DNA from: Paenibacillus apiarius
GTDB taxonomy: Bacteria > Bacillota > Bacilli > Paenibacillales > Paenibacillaceae
Length of the DNA stretch: 64,000 nucleotides
NCBI RefSeq assembly: GCF_017052585.1
Contig: NZ_JAFFHZ010000001.1
Coordinates: forward strand, 5,270,001 to 5,334,000
Reading direction: 5' to 3'
Position 1 is the stretch's first letter, and every line of letters begins with the position of its first letter. The notes under the pieces were generated by a model. It did no database searches. It was not told the DNA's origin and saw only the letters and a program-made list of their open reading frames with translations. A program made the position numbers and the translations under genes. Positions 1 through 8,781 of the stretch are shown piece by piece.

Positions 1-115
1 GATTTTTAACAAAATTCAGGTGCGTCGTTGCGATTCACTTGGATATAAAAGGCAATATTAACAAAAAAATTAAAATGATTCGAGCGAGAATCCATGTTAC
101 GATCTGGACGTACCA

Positions 116-244
116 AAAATAAGGCCGAAGCTCATCTGAGCACGGGGGAACCACACATTGGGGTGAAGTCGCAATGATGCGGCAGGGGTAATCCTCTTTG
201 ACCCGAACCCGTCAGCTAACCTCGTAGGCTGCAAAGGGAGAGAT
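116..244 (+). promoter_or_regulatory. c-di-AMP riboswitch (ydaO/yuaA type)
   Basis: The leader of the CAP-protein gene carries the conserved blocks of the ydaO/yuaA aptamer in order: GGGGGAACC (144-152), TTGGGGTGAA (158-167) and CGTCAGCTAACCTCGTAGG (210-228). This class binds cyclic di-AMP and in Firmicutes usually turns off cell-wall hydrolase, osmolyte and potassium genes. The 3' end of the aptamer runs into the Shine-Dalgarno AAAGGGAGAG (233-242), and no separate terminator hairpin is visible before the start codon. Control may therefore be at ribosome access rather than by termination (inference). Confidence 0.88.
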
Positions 245-251
245 TTATAGA

Positions 252-977
252 ATGAAAAATACGTTCAAAAAAGTCGTAATTACGGGAGCCCTCGTTCTGG
301 CACCAGTCGTGGCAGCAGGCTCGGCAATGGCTGCTCCGTTGAATGTTGCTGCTCAAGCTCCTAACCAAAATGTAACGAACATCGATTTCTCCGGCTTCGA
401 CTTCAACAAGTTGCTGCAAGGCAATGAGCAGAACAACCAGAGCTTGTCGGATATGTTGAACAAGCTGTTTTCTAATAAGAAGCCTGTTGCTACTCAACCT
501 GATGTTGCAGCACCGGACAAGAGCAAACCTGCAACTCCAGCGCCTAGCAAGCCAGCGCCAACAGCACCTGCCACAGGAACGGCAAATCAGAATCAAAGCG
601 TAACGGCTAACTCTGATTTCGCGGCGCAAGTCGTTGATTTAGTGAATCAAGAACGCGCCAAAGCAGGGCTTCAGCCTTTGAAATCCGATGCGGCGCTTAC
701 TGATGTCGCTATGGTGAAGGCGAAAGACATGTACGACAATAATTACTTTGATCATAATTCGCCAACTCTTGGCTCTCCGTTTGATCTAATGAAATCCAAA
801 GGCATTCAATACCGTACCGCTGGCGAAAACATTGCCAAAGGGCAACGCACACCGGAAGAAGTAATGAATGCGTGGATGAACAGTGAAGGCCACCGTAAAA
901 ACATTCTGAACGCAAGCTATACTTCGATTGGCGTTGCTTACTACAATGGTGAGTGGGTACAAGAATTTACGGGATAA
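252..977 (+). CDS. Secreted CAP/SCP-domain protein (YkwD-like)
   Basis: A 241-aa exported protein. Residues 1-27 form a signal peptide (basic start, hydrophobic core, AMA cleavage motif). A low-complexity Pro/Ala/Lys linker covers about 78-110. The CAP (cysteine-rich secretory/SCP) domain fills about 124-241 with the family marks YFDHNSP (His168), AGENIA (Glu192) and SEGHRKNIL (His214). CAP proteins of this type (B. subtilis YkwD and relatives) act outside the cell; their activity is not settled. ATG 252 is preceded by a strong RBS. The gene stands alone, between a c-di-AMP riboswitch and an intrinsic terminator, which suggests a wall or turgor-linked role (inference). Confidence 0.9.
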   Translation: MKNTFKKVVITGALVLAPVVAAGSAMAAPLNVAAQAPNQNVTNIDFSGFDFNKLLQGNEQNNQSLSDMLNKLFSNKKPVATQPDVAAPDKSKPATPAPSKPAPTAPATGTANQNQSVTANSDFAAQVVDLVNQERAKAGLQPLKSDAALTDVAMVKAKDMYDNNYFDHNSPTLGSPFDLMKSKGIQYRTAGENIAKGQRTPEEVMNAWMNSEGHRKNILNASYTSIGVAYYNGEWVQEFTG

Positions 978-995
978 TGACGAACTAGTAAGCCG

Positions 996-1025
996 AAGCC
1001 TGCAGAACAATCTGCAGGCTTTTTC
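996..1025 (+). terminator. Intrinsic terminator of CAP gene
   Basis: Ten-bp stem (996-1005 with 1012-1021), 6-nt loop, then a short T run. Confidence 0.85.
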
Positions 1026-1191
1026 ATTGTGCCGCAACAATTGCGGTGAATTACGGCTCTAAATCGTACTGAGTCAGCTTAGGGCTAACATGCGCAAAAG
1101 CGGACGAGCAGCGGCAAGTTTCTGTGCTGATGCCCAAGATTAGCGCATATGGTGAAGTGTATCTCATTACAGTATGAACGGAGGTCCTCCC

Positions 1192-1491
1192 TTGCACAAT
1201 CCTGTTCAGCAGCAATTGGTCTATCAAGCAGACCCCGCGACGGTTCAAGCCATGCAAACGGCCAGGGAAAAGATTCACCATGTCGGCAATATGTATAAGC
1301 ATCGGTATGTGCGGGTTCAGACGATGGATGGCCAGGTATATGACGGGGTTATCGTCAATGTCGATAGAGATCATATTTATTTGCAGACCCAGCATCCCAT
1401 GCAGCAGCGCTCTTTATACGGTTCGTTTTATTATAATGATGTCATTTTACCATTGGTGTTATATAATTTACTGGTCATTTCATTATTATAG
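1192..1491 (+). CDS. Small Sm-like/uncharacterised protein
   Basis: A 99-aa protein. TTG 1192 is preferred over ATG 1174 because GGAGG at 1180-1184 lies 7 nt before it, whereas ATG 1174 lies upstream of that site and has none. The middle (about residues 37-68) has the pattern HRYVRVQTMDGQVYDGVIV followed by HIYLQ. That pattern resembles the beta-rich Sm-like fold of small Bacillus proteins that may bind RNA or surfaces (weak family resemblance). The C-terminus is hydrophobic (LPLVLYNLLVISLL) and could be membrane-associated. The RBS sits in a GGAGGTCCTCC self-complementary stretch that may partly hide it. Function unknown. Confidence 0.6.
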   Translation: MHNPVQQQLVYQADPATVQAMQTAREKIHHVGNMYKHRYVRVQTMDGQVYDGVIVNVDRDHIYLQTQHPMQQRSLYGSFYYNDVILPLVLYNLLVISLL

Positions 1492-1492
1492 T

Positions 1493-1558
1493 CAGCAGAC
1501 GGCGTCTGCTGCACGGTTGAAAAGAGTCCTTGCACTTGCCGTGCGAGGGCTTATTTGT
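1493..1558 (+). terminator. Probable terminator region, two hairpins
   Basis: Hairpin 1 is CAGCAGAC/GTCTGCTG (1493-1511). Hairpin 2 is an 11-bp stem with three G:U pairs (1525-1551) followed by TTATTTG. The T-run is weak, so this is only probable. Confidence 0.45.
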
Positions 1559-1633
1559 GCGCCGGTCTCATAGGTTGATACCAATGGACACAGGCATGAC
1601 GGCTGGCTGCATGCGCTATTCTTGGCCTGATGC

Positions 1634-1662
1634 TTGATACAGGCAGACTTGCCGTATACAAT
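1634..1662 (+). promoter_or_regulatory. SigA-type promoter
   Basis: TTGATA (1634-1639), 17-nt spacer, TACAAT (1657-1662), about 85 nt before the exporter start. Confidence 0.5.
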
Positions 1663-1745
1663 AGGAAGGTGCTTCTGCTCTATATAGATAGAGAAGGAGT
1701 AAGCGATAATGAAACGTCATATTATGAATCGAAGGAGGGGTGGCT

Positions 1746-2789
1746 GTGGCATTTGGCGCCAGAGTATTGAAGACAGGGATCGCGGTTACCCTGTCGTTAT
1801 ATATCAGCATGTTCCTGCAATTTAAGACACCGGTCATTGCCGCGGTAGCTGCCATCTTCGCGATGCAGCCGTCGATCTACCGTTCCTGGCGTTATTTTCT
1901 GGATCAATTCCAGACCAATACGGTTGGAGCAGTAGTTGCATTATTGGCAGGGATGGCCTTTTCCAATGCGCCGATCGCGGTAGGCATCGTCTGTATTCTG
2001 GTCATTATGATATGTTTGAAAATGAAAATGGAAGAGACCGTCGGACTGACGCTCGTGACCGTCATTACGGTGATGGAAGCCTCGGGACAATGGGATTATG
2101 CGCTGATTCGGTTCGCGCAGATCTTGATTGGCATCGGATCCGCGTTTCTGATTAACATTTTGTTCTTCCCGCCGAACCCCAAGGTTCAATTCATCGGGCA
2201 GATTCAGACCGTATTCAACAAGATGTCGCTGCTTCTGCGCACGATTATTTCGGACGAGATTAAGGAAACCGCCTTCCGAACGGAGAAGCAAGCTCTGGAT
2301 GATATTATGAAGTCGCTCGCGGACAAGTACAAACTGTTCGAGGAAGAGACGAAGAAGTTAAAACGCGCCAAGTACCGGGCTACGCGCCAGCTGGTCGTGT
2401 ATAAGCATCTCCTGAACACGTTGTGGAAGGGGATGACGGTGCTGAATTCCATTGAAGAGCATTATTTTCAAGCGGCGCGGACGCCGGAGACGGACAAGTT
2501 CTTCGATCATCATCTGGAGATGCTCATCAAATGCCATGAGCATGTGCTGCTCAAATTCGAAGACAAGGTAAAGCCGGACAGCACGGAAATTGAACAGATG
2601 GAAGCAGAGAATGAAATGTTTATGCAGAAAGCAATGCAGCACTGCATACAGGAGCAGGAAGGGATGCTCCGTCTCTCGATTGTGGCGGCGTCCATGTATG
2701 AATATGGCTTCCAGATCGCGCGTCTCGACCGTCTGGTCGGACACGTTGATAAAGAAGAAGAGAAAGGGCTTTTAAACGGATTGCTATAA
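1746..2789 (+). CDS. Aromatic acid exporter family membrane protein (DUF939/ArAE_1)
   Basis: A 347-aa protein. GTG 1746 is chosen because AAGGAGG (1732-1738) sits 7 nt before it; the upstream in-frame GTG 1740 overlaps that RBS. The N-terminal ~145 residues hold several membrane segments with the family signature of the FUSC/ArAE superfamily (KTPVIAAVAAIFAMQPSIYR, then QTNTVGAVVALLAG). The C-terminal ~200 residues are a soluble, helical, charged domain typical of the family. These proteins are thought to export aromatic carboxylates or related small molecules; the substrate here is unknown. It appears monocistronic. Confidence 0.85.
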   Translation: MAFGARVLKTGIAVTLSLYISMFLQFKTPVIAAVAAIFAMQPSIYRSWRYFLDQFQTNTVGAVVALLAGMAFSNAPIAVGIVCILVIMICLKMKMEETVGLTLVTVITVMEASGQWDYALIRFAQILIGIGSAFLINILFFPPNPKVQFIGQIQTVFNKMSLLLRTIISDEIKETAFRTEKQALDDIMKSLADKYKLFEEETKKLKRAKYRATRQLVVYKHLLNTLWKGMTVLNSIEEHYFQAARTPETDKFFDHHLEMLIKCHEHVLLKFEDKVKPDSTEIEQMEAENEMFMQKAMQHCIQEQEGMLRLSIVAASMYEYGFQIARLDRLVGHVDKEEEKGLLNGLL

Positions 2790-2929
2790 TTGAATAGGAA
2801 TCATGCAGATGCCAATATTGGATGCCGAGGAAATGGTTGACAAAATCGAGGTTTAAGGTTAGTATTCTCGGTAATCTGATTATATCCTCATTAGGTAAGG
2901 CGGAAGCAAACGCATTTGTTTTATGATCC

Positions 2930-2960
2930 ACCCTCTAGCAGCTTTGCTTGGAGGGTTTTA
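2930..2960 (+). terminator. Terminator/attenuator-like hairpin upstream of rodA-like gene
   Basis: ACCCTC (2930-2935) pairs with GAGGGT (2951-2956), an inner AGC/GCT adds to the stem, and TTTTA follows. It lies 140 nt after the exporter gene and 30 nt before the RodA-like start. It either ends the upstream transcript or attenuates the downstream gene. Confidence 0.5.
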
Positions 2961-2988
2961 TTATGTTTGCGGGTGGTGGGATTATGGT

Positions 2989-4149
2989 ATGCTGCGAAAA
3001 TTAAAACGCGTTGATCAATTGATGCTGTGGATCCTGCTGTGCTTTATGGCGGTTAGCACGATAGTTATTTACAGCGCAACGACTAATACGAACTATGAAG
3101 GCTTATACAAGACCAACATGATGCTGTATGGCGCATTTTTCATTCCGCTTCTCATTACAGCTTGGTTCGACTATCGGGTTGTCGTTCGGTATTTTTCCGT
3201 CATCCTCTATGTTATCGGCATTGCCTTGCTGGCGCTTGTGATGTTCAAAGGGGTTGACATCAATGGTTCTGTTCGCTGGATTGCCGTCGGGGGACAGCAA
3301 TTTCAGCCGTCTGAGTTCATGAAGCTCTTCACCATATTGCTGCTGGCTCGCTTTCTGGGTCAACGCGAAGGGGAGGAGCTGCGGCTGGTCCGGGATATCG
3401 TGCCGCTCACCCTGATTACTGCAATACCGGTCGGTTTCATCATGAAGCAGCCCGATTTGGGAACGTCGATCGTGTTCGCGGCATTTTTTGTCGCGATGCT
3501 GTGGATGGCCAATGTGCGCATGTCTCATATGATTATCGGCTTATCCGCGACTGTTGCCGTTATCGGATCGGTTGTGGCTCTATTCTACCTGAACACCGAC
3601 TTGCTGGCCCAATTCATTAAGCCTCATCAAATGGCGCGCATTGCAACCTTTCTGGATCCCGCCAGTGATTCGGATCAGGCGTGGCATGTAATGAATTCAA
3701 TCCGTGCAATCGGTTCAGGCAGGCTGTCGGGGGATGGATTCACTCAAGGCTTTTTTATTCATAGCGGGTATATTCCATATAGTTATTCGGACTCTATATT
3801 TGTCGTCATTGGCGAGGAATTCGGTTTTCTCGGTTCCGCCGCGCTCATTCTGTTATATTTCCTGCTTATTTATCGTATGGTTCTCATCGTAAAAGACAGC
3901 AATAATCTGGAGGGCGCCTATCTCGTGGTCGGCATTATTGCGATGTTCACGCTGCAAATCTTTGAAAATATCGCCATGCATATCGGATTAATGCCGCTTA
4001 CCGGGCTGTCCCTGCCATTTATTAGCTACGGCGGAAGCTCGCTGTTGACTAATATGATCTCTATCGGGCTGGTGTTGAGCGTCAAAATTCATCAGCAAGA
4101 GCCCGAGCTGCCTGAGCTGCTCAGAACGGAATCAACCATCGTCTATTAA
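2989..4149 (+). CDS. SEDS-family peptidoglycan polymerase (RodA/FtsW/SpoVE)
   Basis: A 386-aa polytopic membrane protein. ATG 2989 is chosen because GGTGGG lies 8 nt upstream and the resulting length fits RodA; a longer reading would include the upstream hairpin. SEDS marks are visible: GSVRWI, QPSEFMKL, KQPDLGTS, SDSIFVVIGEEFGF (with the conserved Asp) and near the end LPLTGLSLPFISYGGSS. SEDS proteins polymerise glycan strands from lipid II together with a class B penicillin-binding protein. No PBP lies next to it. Closest in feel to RodA, but SpoVE/FtsW cannot be excluded. Confidence 0.85.
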   Translation: MLRKLKRVDQLMLWILLCFMAVSTIVIYSATTNTNYEGLYKTNMMLYGAFFIPLLITAWFDYRVVVRYFSVILYVIGIALLALVMFKGVDINGSVRWIAVGGQQFQPSEFMKLFTILLLARFLGQREGEELRLVRDIVPLTLITAIPVGFIMKQPDLGTSIVFAAFFVAMLWMANVRMSHMIIGLSATVAVIGSVVALFYLNTDLLAQFIKPHQMARIATFLDPASDSDQAWHVMNSIRAIGSGRLSGDGFTQGFFIHSGYIPYSYSDSIFVVIGEEFGFLGSAALILLYFLLIYRMVLIVKDSNNLEGAYLVVGIIAMFTLQIFENIAMHIGLMPLTGLSLPFISYGGSSLLTNMISIGLVLSVKIHQQEPELPELLRTESTIVY

Positions 4150-4195
4150 TTGGTGTTGTTTACGCGGTATGTAAAATTCTAATATGTGATATAAA

Positions 4196-4226
4196 GCAAG
4201 CCCTTGCCACTTAGGCAAGGGCTTGC
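4196..4226. terminator. Bidirectional terminator between SEDS gene and doxX
   Basis: Perfect 13-bp stem (4196-4208 with 4214-4226) with a 5-nt loop, between converging genes. Confidence 0.85.
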
Positions 4227-4230
4227 GTCA

Positions 4231-4746
4231 TTAAGCTTGAGCCTGCTGCGCTTGCGTCTGTGACTGTGACTGTGTAGGGATTCGCCTGGTTCTGCCGAGG
4301 AAGAAGTATCCGTCTAAGCCGATTTTGCCCGCGTTCCAGCCGGCTACGGCAATGAAGCTGCAGATCAGAATGAATAAGGGATTCCAGCTGATCGATCCCG
4401 AGAACAGGTAGGAAAAATTCATGACCATGCCCATGACGGCAGCGAGCCAGGTCATCAGCCCGAGAATAAGGCCAAGTCCGACCAGCAATTCGCCAATGGC
4501 GACCAAGTAGCTGAAGAAGCCGGAGGTCGGCAAAGCGACGTGCTTGAGAAACCATGCCCACCAGCCGGGGACAATCGGACGATCGCCGACCGACTTGGAG
4601 ATCGCCGATTCAAGAAAGCCGCTCGCATCGAATCCATTCGTAAGTTTCCCCCATCCTGCCGTCACCCATTTGTACCCAACGTATAGACGGAGAATGCATA
4701 GCAGCACGGCGGCGCTGACATGGGATCGTAGCCAGTGCACAAACAT
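4231..4746 (-). CDS. DoxX family membrane protein
   Basis: A 171-aa protein with four predicted membrane helices. The DoxX pattern is clear: LRLYVGYKWVTAGWGKL near the N-terminus, then GELLVGLGLILGLMTWLAA and a last helix before a Gln/Thr/Ala-rich tail (TQSQSQTQAQQAQA). ATG 4746 has AAAGGAGTGG upstream. DoxX-type proteins are small quinone-associated or redox-linked membrane proteins; the role in this organism is not known. Single gene, convergent with the SEDS gene. Confidence 0.8.
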   Translation of the reverse strand: MFVHWLRSHVSAAVLLCILRLYVGYKWVTAGWGKLTNGFDASGFLESAISKSVGDRPIVPGWWAWFLKHVALPTSGFFSYLVAIGELLVGLGLILGLMTWLAAVMGMVMNFSYLFSGSISWNPLFILICSFIAVAGWNAGKIGLDGYFFLGRTRRIPTQSQSQTQAQQAQA

Positions 4747-4911
4747 AAGTAAACCACTCCTTTTGCTTTGAATTTTGACAGCGCGCTGCCTTTAGGCACC
4801 GGTTCTGGTATATTGTACAAAAGTTGAAGCGGCTTAACAAATAGTTATCGGTTACATTTTGAGGGGGAAATTTCTACAATTTATTCCGTTTCGTTATGAA
4901 AGCTGTGATGC

Positions 4912-4941
4912 TTGACAAAAGGGGGAAAGTATAGCTATATT
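4912..4941 (+). promoter_or_regulatory. Promoter of zinc GTPase gene
   Basis: TTGACA (4912-4917), 18-nt spacer, TATATT (4936-4941). The Zur box starts directly downstream. Confidence 0.7.
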
Positions 4942-4945
4942 TAAA

Positions 4946-4960
4946 TCGTAATTATTACGA
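4946..4960 (+). promoter_or_regulatory. Zur operator
   Basis: TCGTAATTATTACGA is a perfect 7-1-7 inverted repeat that matches the Bacillus Zur box (TCGTAATNATTACGA). It covers the expected transcription start, so zinc-loaded Zur should repress the downstream gene. Confidence 0.9.
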
Positions 4961-4992
4961 ATAAACAACGAACGCATGAAGGAGGATAATGC

Positions 4993-6195
4993 ATGCACGA
5001 TCAACGTATACCGGTTACCGTATTAAGCGGATATTTGGGCTCCGGAAAGACGACGATATTGAATCATGTGTTGAACAATCGGGACGGGCTTCGCGTGGCC
5101 GTCATCGTTAACGATCTGGGAGAAGTGAATATTGACGCGAATCTCATAAAAGACGGAGGCGGCTTATCCCGGACCGAAGAGAAGCTGGTGGAAATGTCGA
5201 ACGGATGCATCTGCTGCACGCTGCGCGAGGATTTGTTGAAAGAGGTGGAGAAGCTCGTTAAAGAAGGGCGGTTCGATTACATTCTAATCGAGTCAACCGG
5301 AATTGGGGAACCGCTACCGGTTGCACAGACTTTTTCGTATGTGGATGAGGAGCAAGGAATCGATTTGTCTGCGTTATGCCGTCTGGATTGCATGGTGACG
5401 GTGGTGGACGCCTACCGCTTCTGGCACGATTTCTCATCGGGCGACAGCTTGCTTGATCGCAACGAGGCGGCTGGCGAAGACGATACGCGCACTGTCGTTG
5501 ATCTGCTAATCGACCAGATTGAATTTTGCGATGTGCTTATCTTGAACAAGTGCGACATGGTGAAGGAAGAGGAGCTGCTGCAATTGGAAGGCGTGCTCCG
5601 CAAGCTGCAGCCGCGGGCCAAGTTCATCCGCACCTCTCATGGACGGGTCGCTCCGCAGGATATATTGAATACAGGGCGCTTCGATTTCGACACAGCCAGC
5701 CAATCGGCGGGATGGATTCAGGAATTGCAGGCGGGACATCACGTGCCGGAGACAGAGGAGTATGGCATCGCCTCGACTGTGTACCGCCGCAAGAAGCCCT
5801 TCCATCCCGAACGGCTTACGTCATGGCTGGAGGATTTCCCAGACGACATCGTCCGCGCGAAAGGGCTGATGTGGTTGGCTTCGCGCAATGAAATGGCCAC
5901 CACCTTCAGCCAAGCAGGCCCTTCCATCCAGATTGGCCCTGCCGGATATTGGGTAGCAGCGCTGCCTGAACGGGAAAGGCAAGCCGTATTGGAGGATCAT
6001 CCGGAGATGGCGGCAGAGTGGGATAACCAGTTCGGGGATCGCTGCACCGAGGTCGTGCTGATTGGCGTTGATATGGATAAGGATCGCATTGTGCGCTCGC
6101 TGGATGCGTGCCTCTTGACCGATGAGGAAATGGCGGCAGATTGGTCCGCCTTTCATGATCCGCTTCCCAATCTCATTATGGAAGAGGCGGGATAA
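4993..6195 (+). CDS. zagA: CobW/COG0523-family zinc metallochaperone GTPase (ZagA/YciC-like)
   Basis: A 400-aa cytosolic GTPase. Walker [10 protein letters not shown] is at residues ~13-21; the metal-binding CxCC motif appears as [11 protein letters not shown] (about 70-80); ESTGIGEP follows as the switch/Walker B region; NKCD is the guanine-specificity motif. The C-terminal CobW_C domain covers about 270-400. In B. subtilis the homologue (397 aa) is induced by zinc starvation and helps supply zinc to client enzymes such as FolE. The perfect Zur box upstream supports the same assignment. Start ATG 4993 has GGAGGA 9-14 nt upstream. No neighbouring Zn transporter is present in the window. Confidence 0.9.
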   Translation: MHDQRIPVTVLSGYLGSGKTTILNHVLNNRDGLRVAVIVNDLGEVNIDANLIKDGGGLSRTEEKLVEMSNGCICCTLREDLLKEVEKLVKEGRFDYILIESTGIGEPLPVAQTFSYVDEEQGIDLSALCRLDCMVTVVDAYRFWHDFSSGDSLLDRNEAAGEDDTRTVVDLLIDQIEFCDVLILNKCDMVKEEELLQLEGVLRKLQPRAKFIRTSHGRVAPQDILNTGRFDFDTASQSAGWIQELQAGHHVPETEEYGIASTVYRRKKPFHPERLTSWLEDFPDDIVRAKGLMWLASRNEMATTFSQAGPSIQIGPAGYWVAALPERERQAVLEDHPEMAAEWDNQFGDRCTEVVLIGVDMDKDRIVRSLDACLLTDEEMAADWSAFHDPLPNLIMEEAG

Positions 6196-6556
6196 CGGCA
6201 TGAAGGTGTAAGGGAGGAAAGCAGGATGGGCCCGCGCTGGCGGAGCTCATCTTTTTTCTGTGGCAATATAGCCGTTTTGCTCAACAACGAACGAGACATG
6301 GGAAGTGGAGGGAACGACAGGGAATCTATTGTCTGATGGGAGGGAAGAATGAGGCAAGAGGCATTAGCAACAATCATTAGGGCGTTATCTTGAACGTATC
6401 ATGAACCAATAGGAGAACAAGTGTTCTTGCGAAAGAGAGTGAAATTATGGTACAATTTGATCGGTTAGAGGCATCACGCGACTTATCGAATGATACAGCC
6501 AGACCATACAAGGGCCGAGAATTCATATTATGAATGAAAGAGCAGGTTGAATACAT
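6196..6556. other. Gene-free interval
   Basis: About 360 bp with no convincing ORF. A weak hairpin may lie near 6230-6290, but nothing recognisable as a terminator or promoter was found. Confidence 0.5.
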
Positions 6557-7084
6557 ATGACGATACACAGAGCTGTCCAGTCCGAGTTGGACGATGTGCT
6601 TGCGCTTGTTCGGGAATGCGTGGAGCAGATGCATTCACAAGGAGTTGATCAGTGGGATGAGGATTACCCGAATGCTCGCATCTTGATGGAGGACATTCGC
6701 TTGGGACGAATGTTCACATACCGGGACGGCGAGGAAATTGTCGGGATGATGACCTTGGATGAGAATCAAGAGGAGCAGTTCGAGGCGATATCGTTTCGCG
6801 ATGAGGGCGGGAGAGCGCTCATTGCCCATCGCTTGGCGGTCAAGCCTAGCCATCAAGGGCAAGGGATTGCGAAGAAGATGCTTGCATTCGCAGACAGCTA
6901 TGCGCAGGAACAGGGGTACAGCAGCCTCCGCTTTGACAGCTACAGCAAGAATACGAAAGCGGTGGAGTTATATAAGAGGTTGGGATACGAAGTTCGAGGG
7001 GAAATTATGTACCCGGTTCTTGAATCACCGTTCTTTGTGTTCGAGAAGCATTGGCCGGCTGTCCGCACCGATTCCAATACTTGA
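6557..7084 (+). CDS. GNAT family N-acetyltransferase
   Basis: A 175-aa protein with the GNAT acetyl-CoA loop: LAVKPSHQGQGIAKKML (about 95-111, the Q/RxxGxG/A motif) followed by LRFDSYSKNTKAVELYKRLGY, the usual motif B with Asn and Tyr. The N-terminal half matches small-molecule acetyltransferases of Bacillus. The substrate cannot be read from sequence. The RBS is weak (AGCAGG). Monocistronic, closed by a terminator. Confidence 0.85.
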   Translation: MTIHRAVQSELDDVLALVRECVEQMHSQGVDQWDEDYPNARILMEDIRLGRMFTYRDGEEIVGMMTLDENQEEQFEAISFRDEGGRALIAHRLAVKPSHQGQGIAKKMLAFADSYAQEQGYSSLRFDSYSKNTKAVELYKRLGYEVRGEIMYPVLESPFFVFEKHWPAVRTDSNT

Positions 7085-7154
7085 ATCAGAATTCATCCGG
7101 ATGTGTTGACCCTTTACAAATACTTTATAATGGAATGATTCTGTTTGAGAGTGG

Positions 7155-7182
7155 CGGTACCTCCATGTGGGGTGCCGTTTTT
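7155..7182 (+). terminator. Intrinsic terminator
   Basis: Nine-bp stem (7155-7163 with 7169-7177) followed by six T. Confidence 0.85.
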
Positions 7183-7218
7183 TGGCTCCTAGAGGGATAT
7201 AGGTTTTAGTAAATGCAT

Positions 7219-7248
7219 TTGACACACGGGATCTGCGTGCTGTAGAAT
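7219..7248 (+). promoter_or_regulatory. Promoter of MFS gene
   Basis: TTGACA (7219-7224), 18-nt spacer, TAGAAT (7243-7248). It leaves a leader of about 115 nt with no recognised riboswitch. Confidence 0.6.
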
Positions 7249-7371
7249 AAACGAAATGACCGTTAAGTTAATGATAGAACTTATAGGTTCTTGTTTCGGC
7301 GAAGGAGTGAGACACTGACAGCGAGTCATCGCAGCAATTGAGATTGGATTTGATTTTGGGGAGGAGCTTGA

Positions 7372-8592
7372 ATGTCCGGCAAAGAAAAATCGACTGGCTC
7401 ATTATTCATATTGATGTTGAATATGTTCATTGTCATGGTTGGAATTGGGCTCATCATACCGATTATGCCGAAGTTCATTGCCGAATTCGGGGCATCCGGG
7501 CAGGAGATGGGATATCTTATCTCGGCGTTTGGGCTGACGCAGTTTATTTTCTCGCCGTTTGCGGGGGAATGGTCGGATAAGTACGGGCGCAAAAAGATGA
7601 TTGTCTCCGGCATTGCTATGTTCACGATTTCCCAGTTTGTTTTCGCGTTAGCGACCGATATGTGGATGCTGTATGTATCCCGTTGTCTCGGGGGCATGGG
7701 CGCGGCGTTCATGACGCCAGCCATGATGGCATTCGTGGCGGATATTACGACGGAGGACGAACGGGGCAAAGGGCTCGGCTGGCTGATGGCATCCATGAGT
7801 CTCGGCGTGGTTGTCGGACCGGGAATAGGGGGATTTCTTGCCGAGAACGGGATTCGCATTCCGTTCTATGTCGCAGCGGTAATCGCGGCTGTCTCAACGG
7901 TAATGTCCCTGTTGTTCTTGCCGGAGACCGTGTCAAAAGAAGCGCGTATGAGAGCAAAGCTTTCACAGACGAAGCGTGAAAATCTGGTGAAGCAGTTTGC
8001 CAGATCCTTCAAGGCGCCTTATTTCATGCTGTTGGTGCTTATTTTTACGATGACGTTCGGCCTGATGGGCTTCGAATCCGTTTTTGGCTTGTATGTCGAC
8101 GAGAAATATGGTTTTACGCCGAAAGATATTTCGCTCATGATTACAGTTGGCGCCCTCCTGGGTGTAGTCATTCAAGCGGCGCTTATCGACAAGCTGCTGC
8201 GCCGATTCGGCGAGAAGAAATTGTTGAATGTCATGTTTGTCACCGCTGGCGCAAGCATGATAATGATGTTGTTCATAAAGGGATACTTCCTTATCTTTGC
8301 CGTGTCGGGTCTGTTTTTCATCGCGACTTCGATTATCCGGCCGGCGATCAATACGTTATTGTCCAAGATGGCAGGGAATGAGCAGGGCTTCGTTGCCGGT
8401 ATGAATAACGCCTACATGAGCTTGGGCAACATTATTGGTCCAGCGATTGCGGGAACGTTGTTCGATGTTAACATCAATATCCCATATGTGATGGGGGCTG
8501 TCATATTGGTTATGAGCTCTCTCCTGTTAGTTGTATGGAGCCGAAGCAGCAGCGCAAGCAAAGCATCCGAGTCGGCTGCGGTTCAAGCATAA
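7372..8592 (+). CDS. MFS drug/multidrug exporter (12 TM)
   Basis: A 406-aa major facilitator with two six-helix halves. Motif A appears as GEWSDKYGRKKMI (about 64-76), and motif C of drug/H+ antiporters as GVVVGPGIGGFL (about 145-156). These place it with the TetA/Bmr/NorA-type exporters. The RBS GGGGAGGAG precedes ATG 7372. The substrate is unknown. It is single, with its own promoter and terminator, and no regulator gene is adjacent. Confidence 0.85.
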   Translation: MSGKEKSTGSLFILMLNMFIVMVGIGLIIPIMPKFIAEFGASGQEMGYLISAFGLTQFIFSPFAGEWSDKYGRKKMIVSGIAMFTISQFVFALATDMWMLYVSRCLGGMGAAFMTPAMMAFVADITTEDERGKGLGWLMASMSLGVVVGPGIGGFLAENGIRIPFYVAAVIAAVSTVMSLLFLPETVSKEARMRAKLSQTKRENLVKQFARSFKAPYFMLLVLIFTMTFGLMGFESVFGLYVDEKYGFTPKDISLMITVGALLGVVIQAALIDKLLRRFGEKKLLNVMFVTAGASMIMMLFIKGYFLIFAVSGLFFIATSIIRPAINTLLSKMAGNEQGFVAGMNNAYMSLGNIIGPAIAGTLFDVNINIPYVMGAVILVMSSLLLVVWSRSSSASKASESAAVQA

Positions 8593-8604
8593 GGTTGGTT
8601 CGGG

Positions 8605-8634
8605 AGAGCGCATCGTCAGATGCGCTCTTTTTTT
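8605..8634 (+). terminator. Intrinsic terminator
   Basis: Ten-bp perfect stem (8605-8614 with 8619-8628), 4-nt loop, T7. Confidence 0.92.
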
Positions 8635-8781
8635 GTTGAAAAAGTTTCCATAGTCAGCTACACTTGAACAAACTTTATAGAATGCTCGAATGCAAGTGTC
8701 AGGTCTTCAAATCAGTATAGCAGCGTATTGTTTATGAAACATGAACACGTTCATCATACTAAACCCAAGGAGATTATTCGT

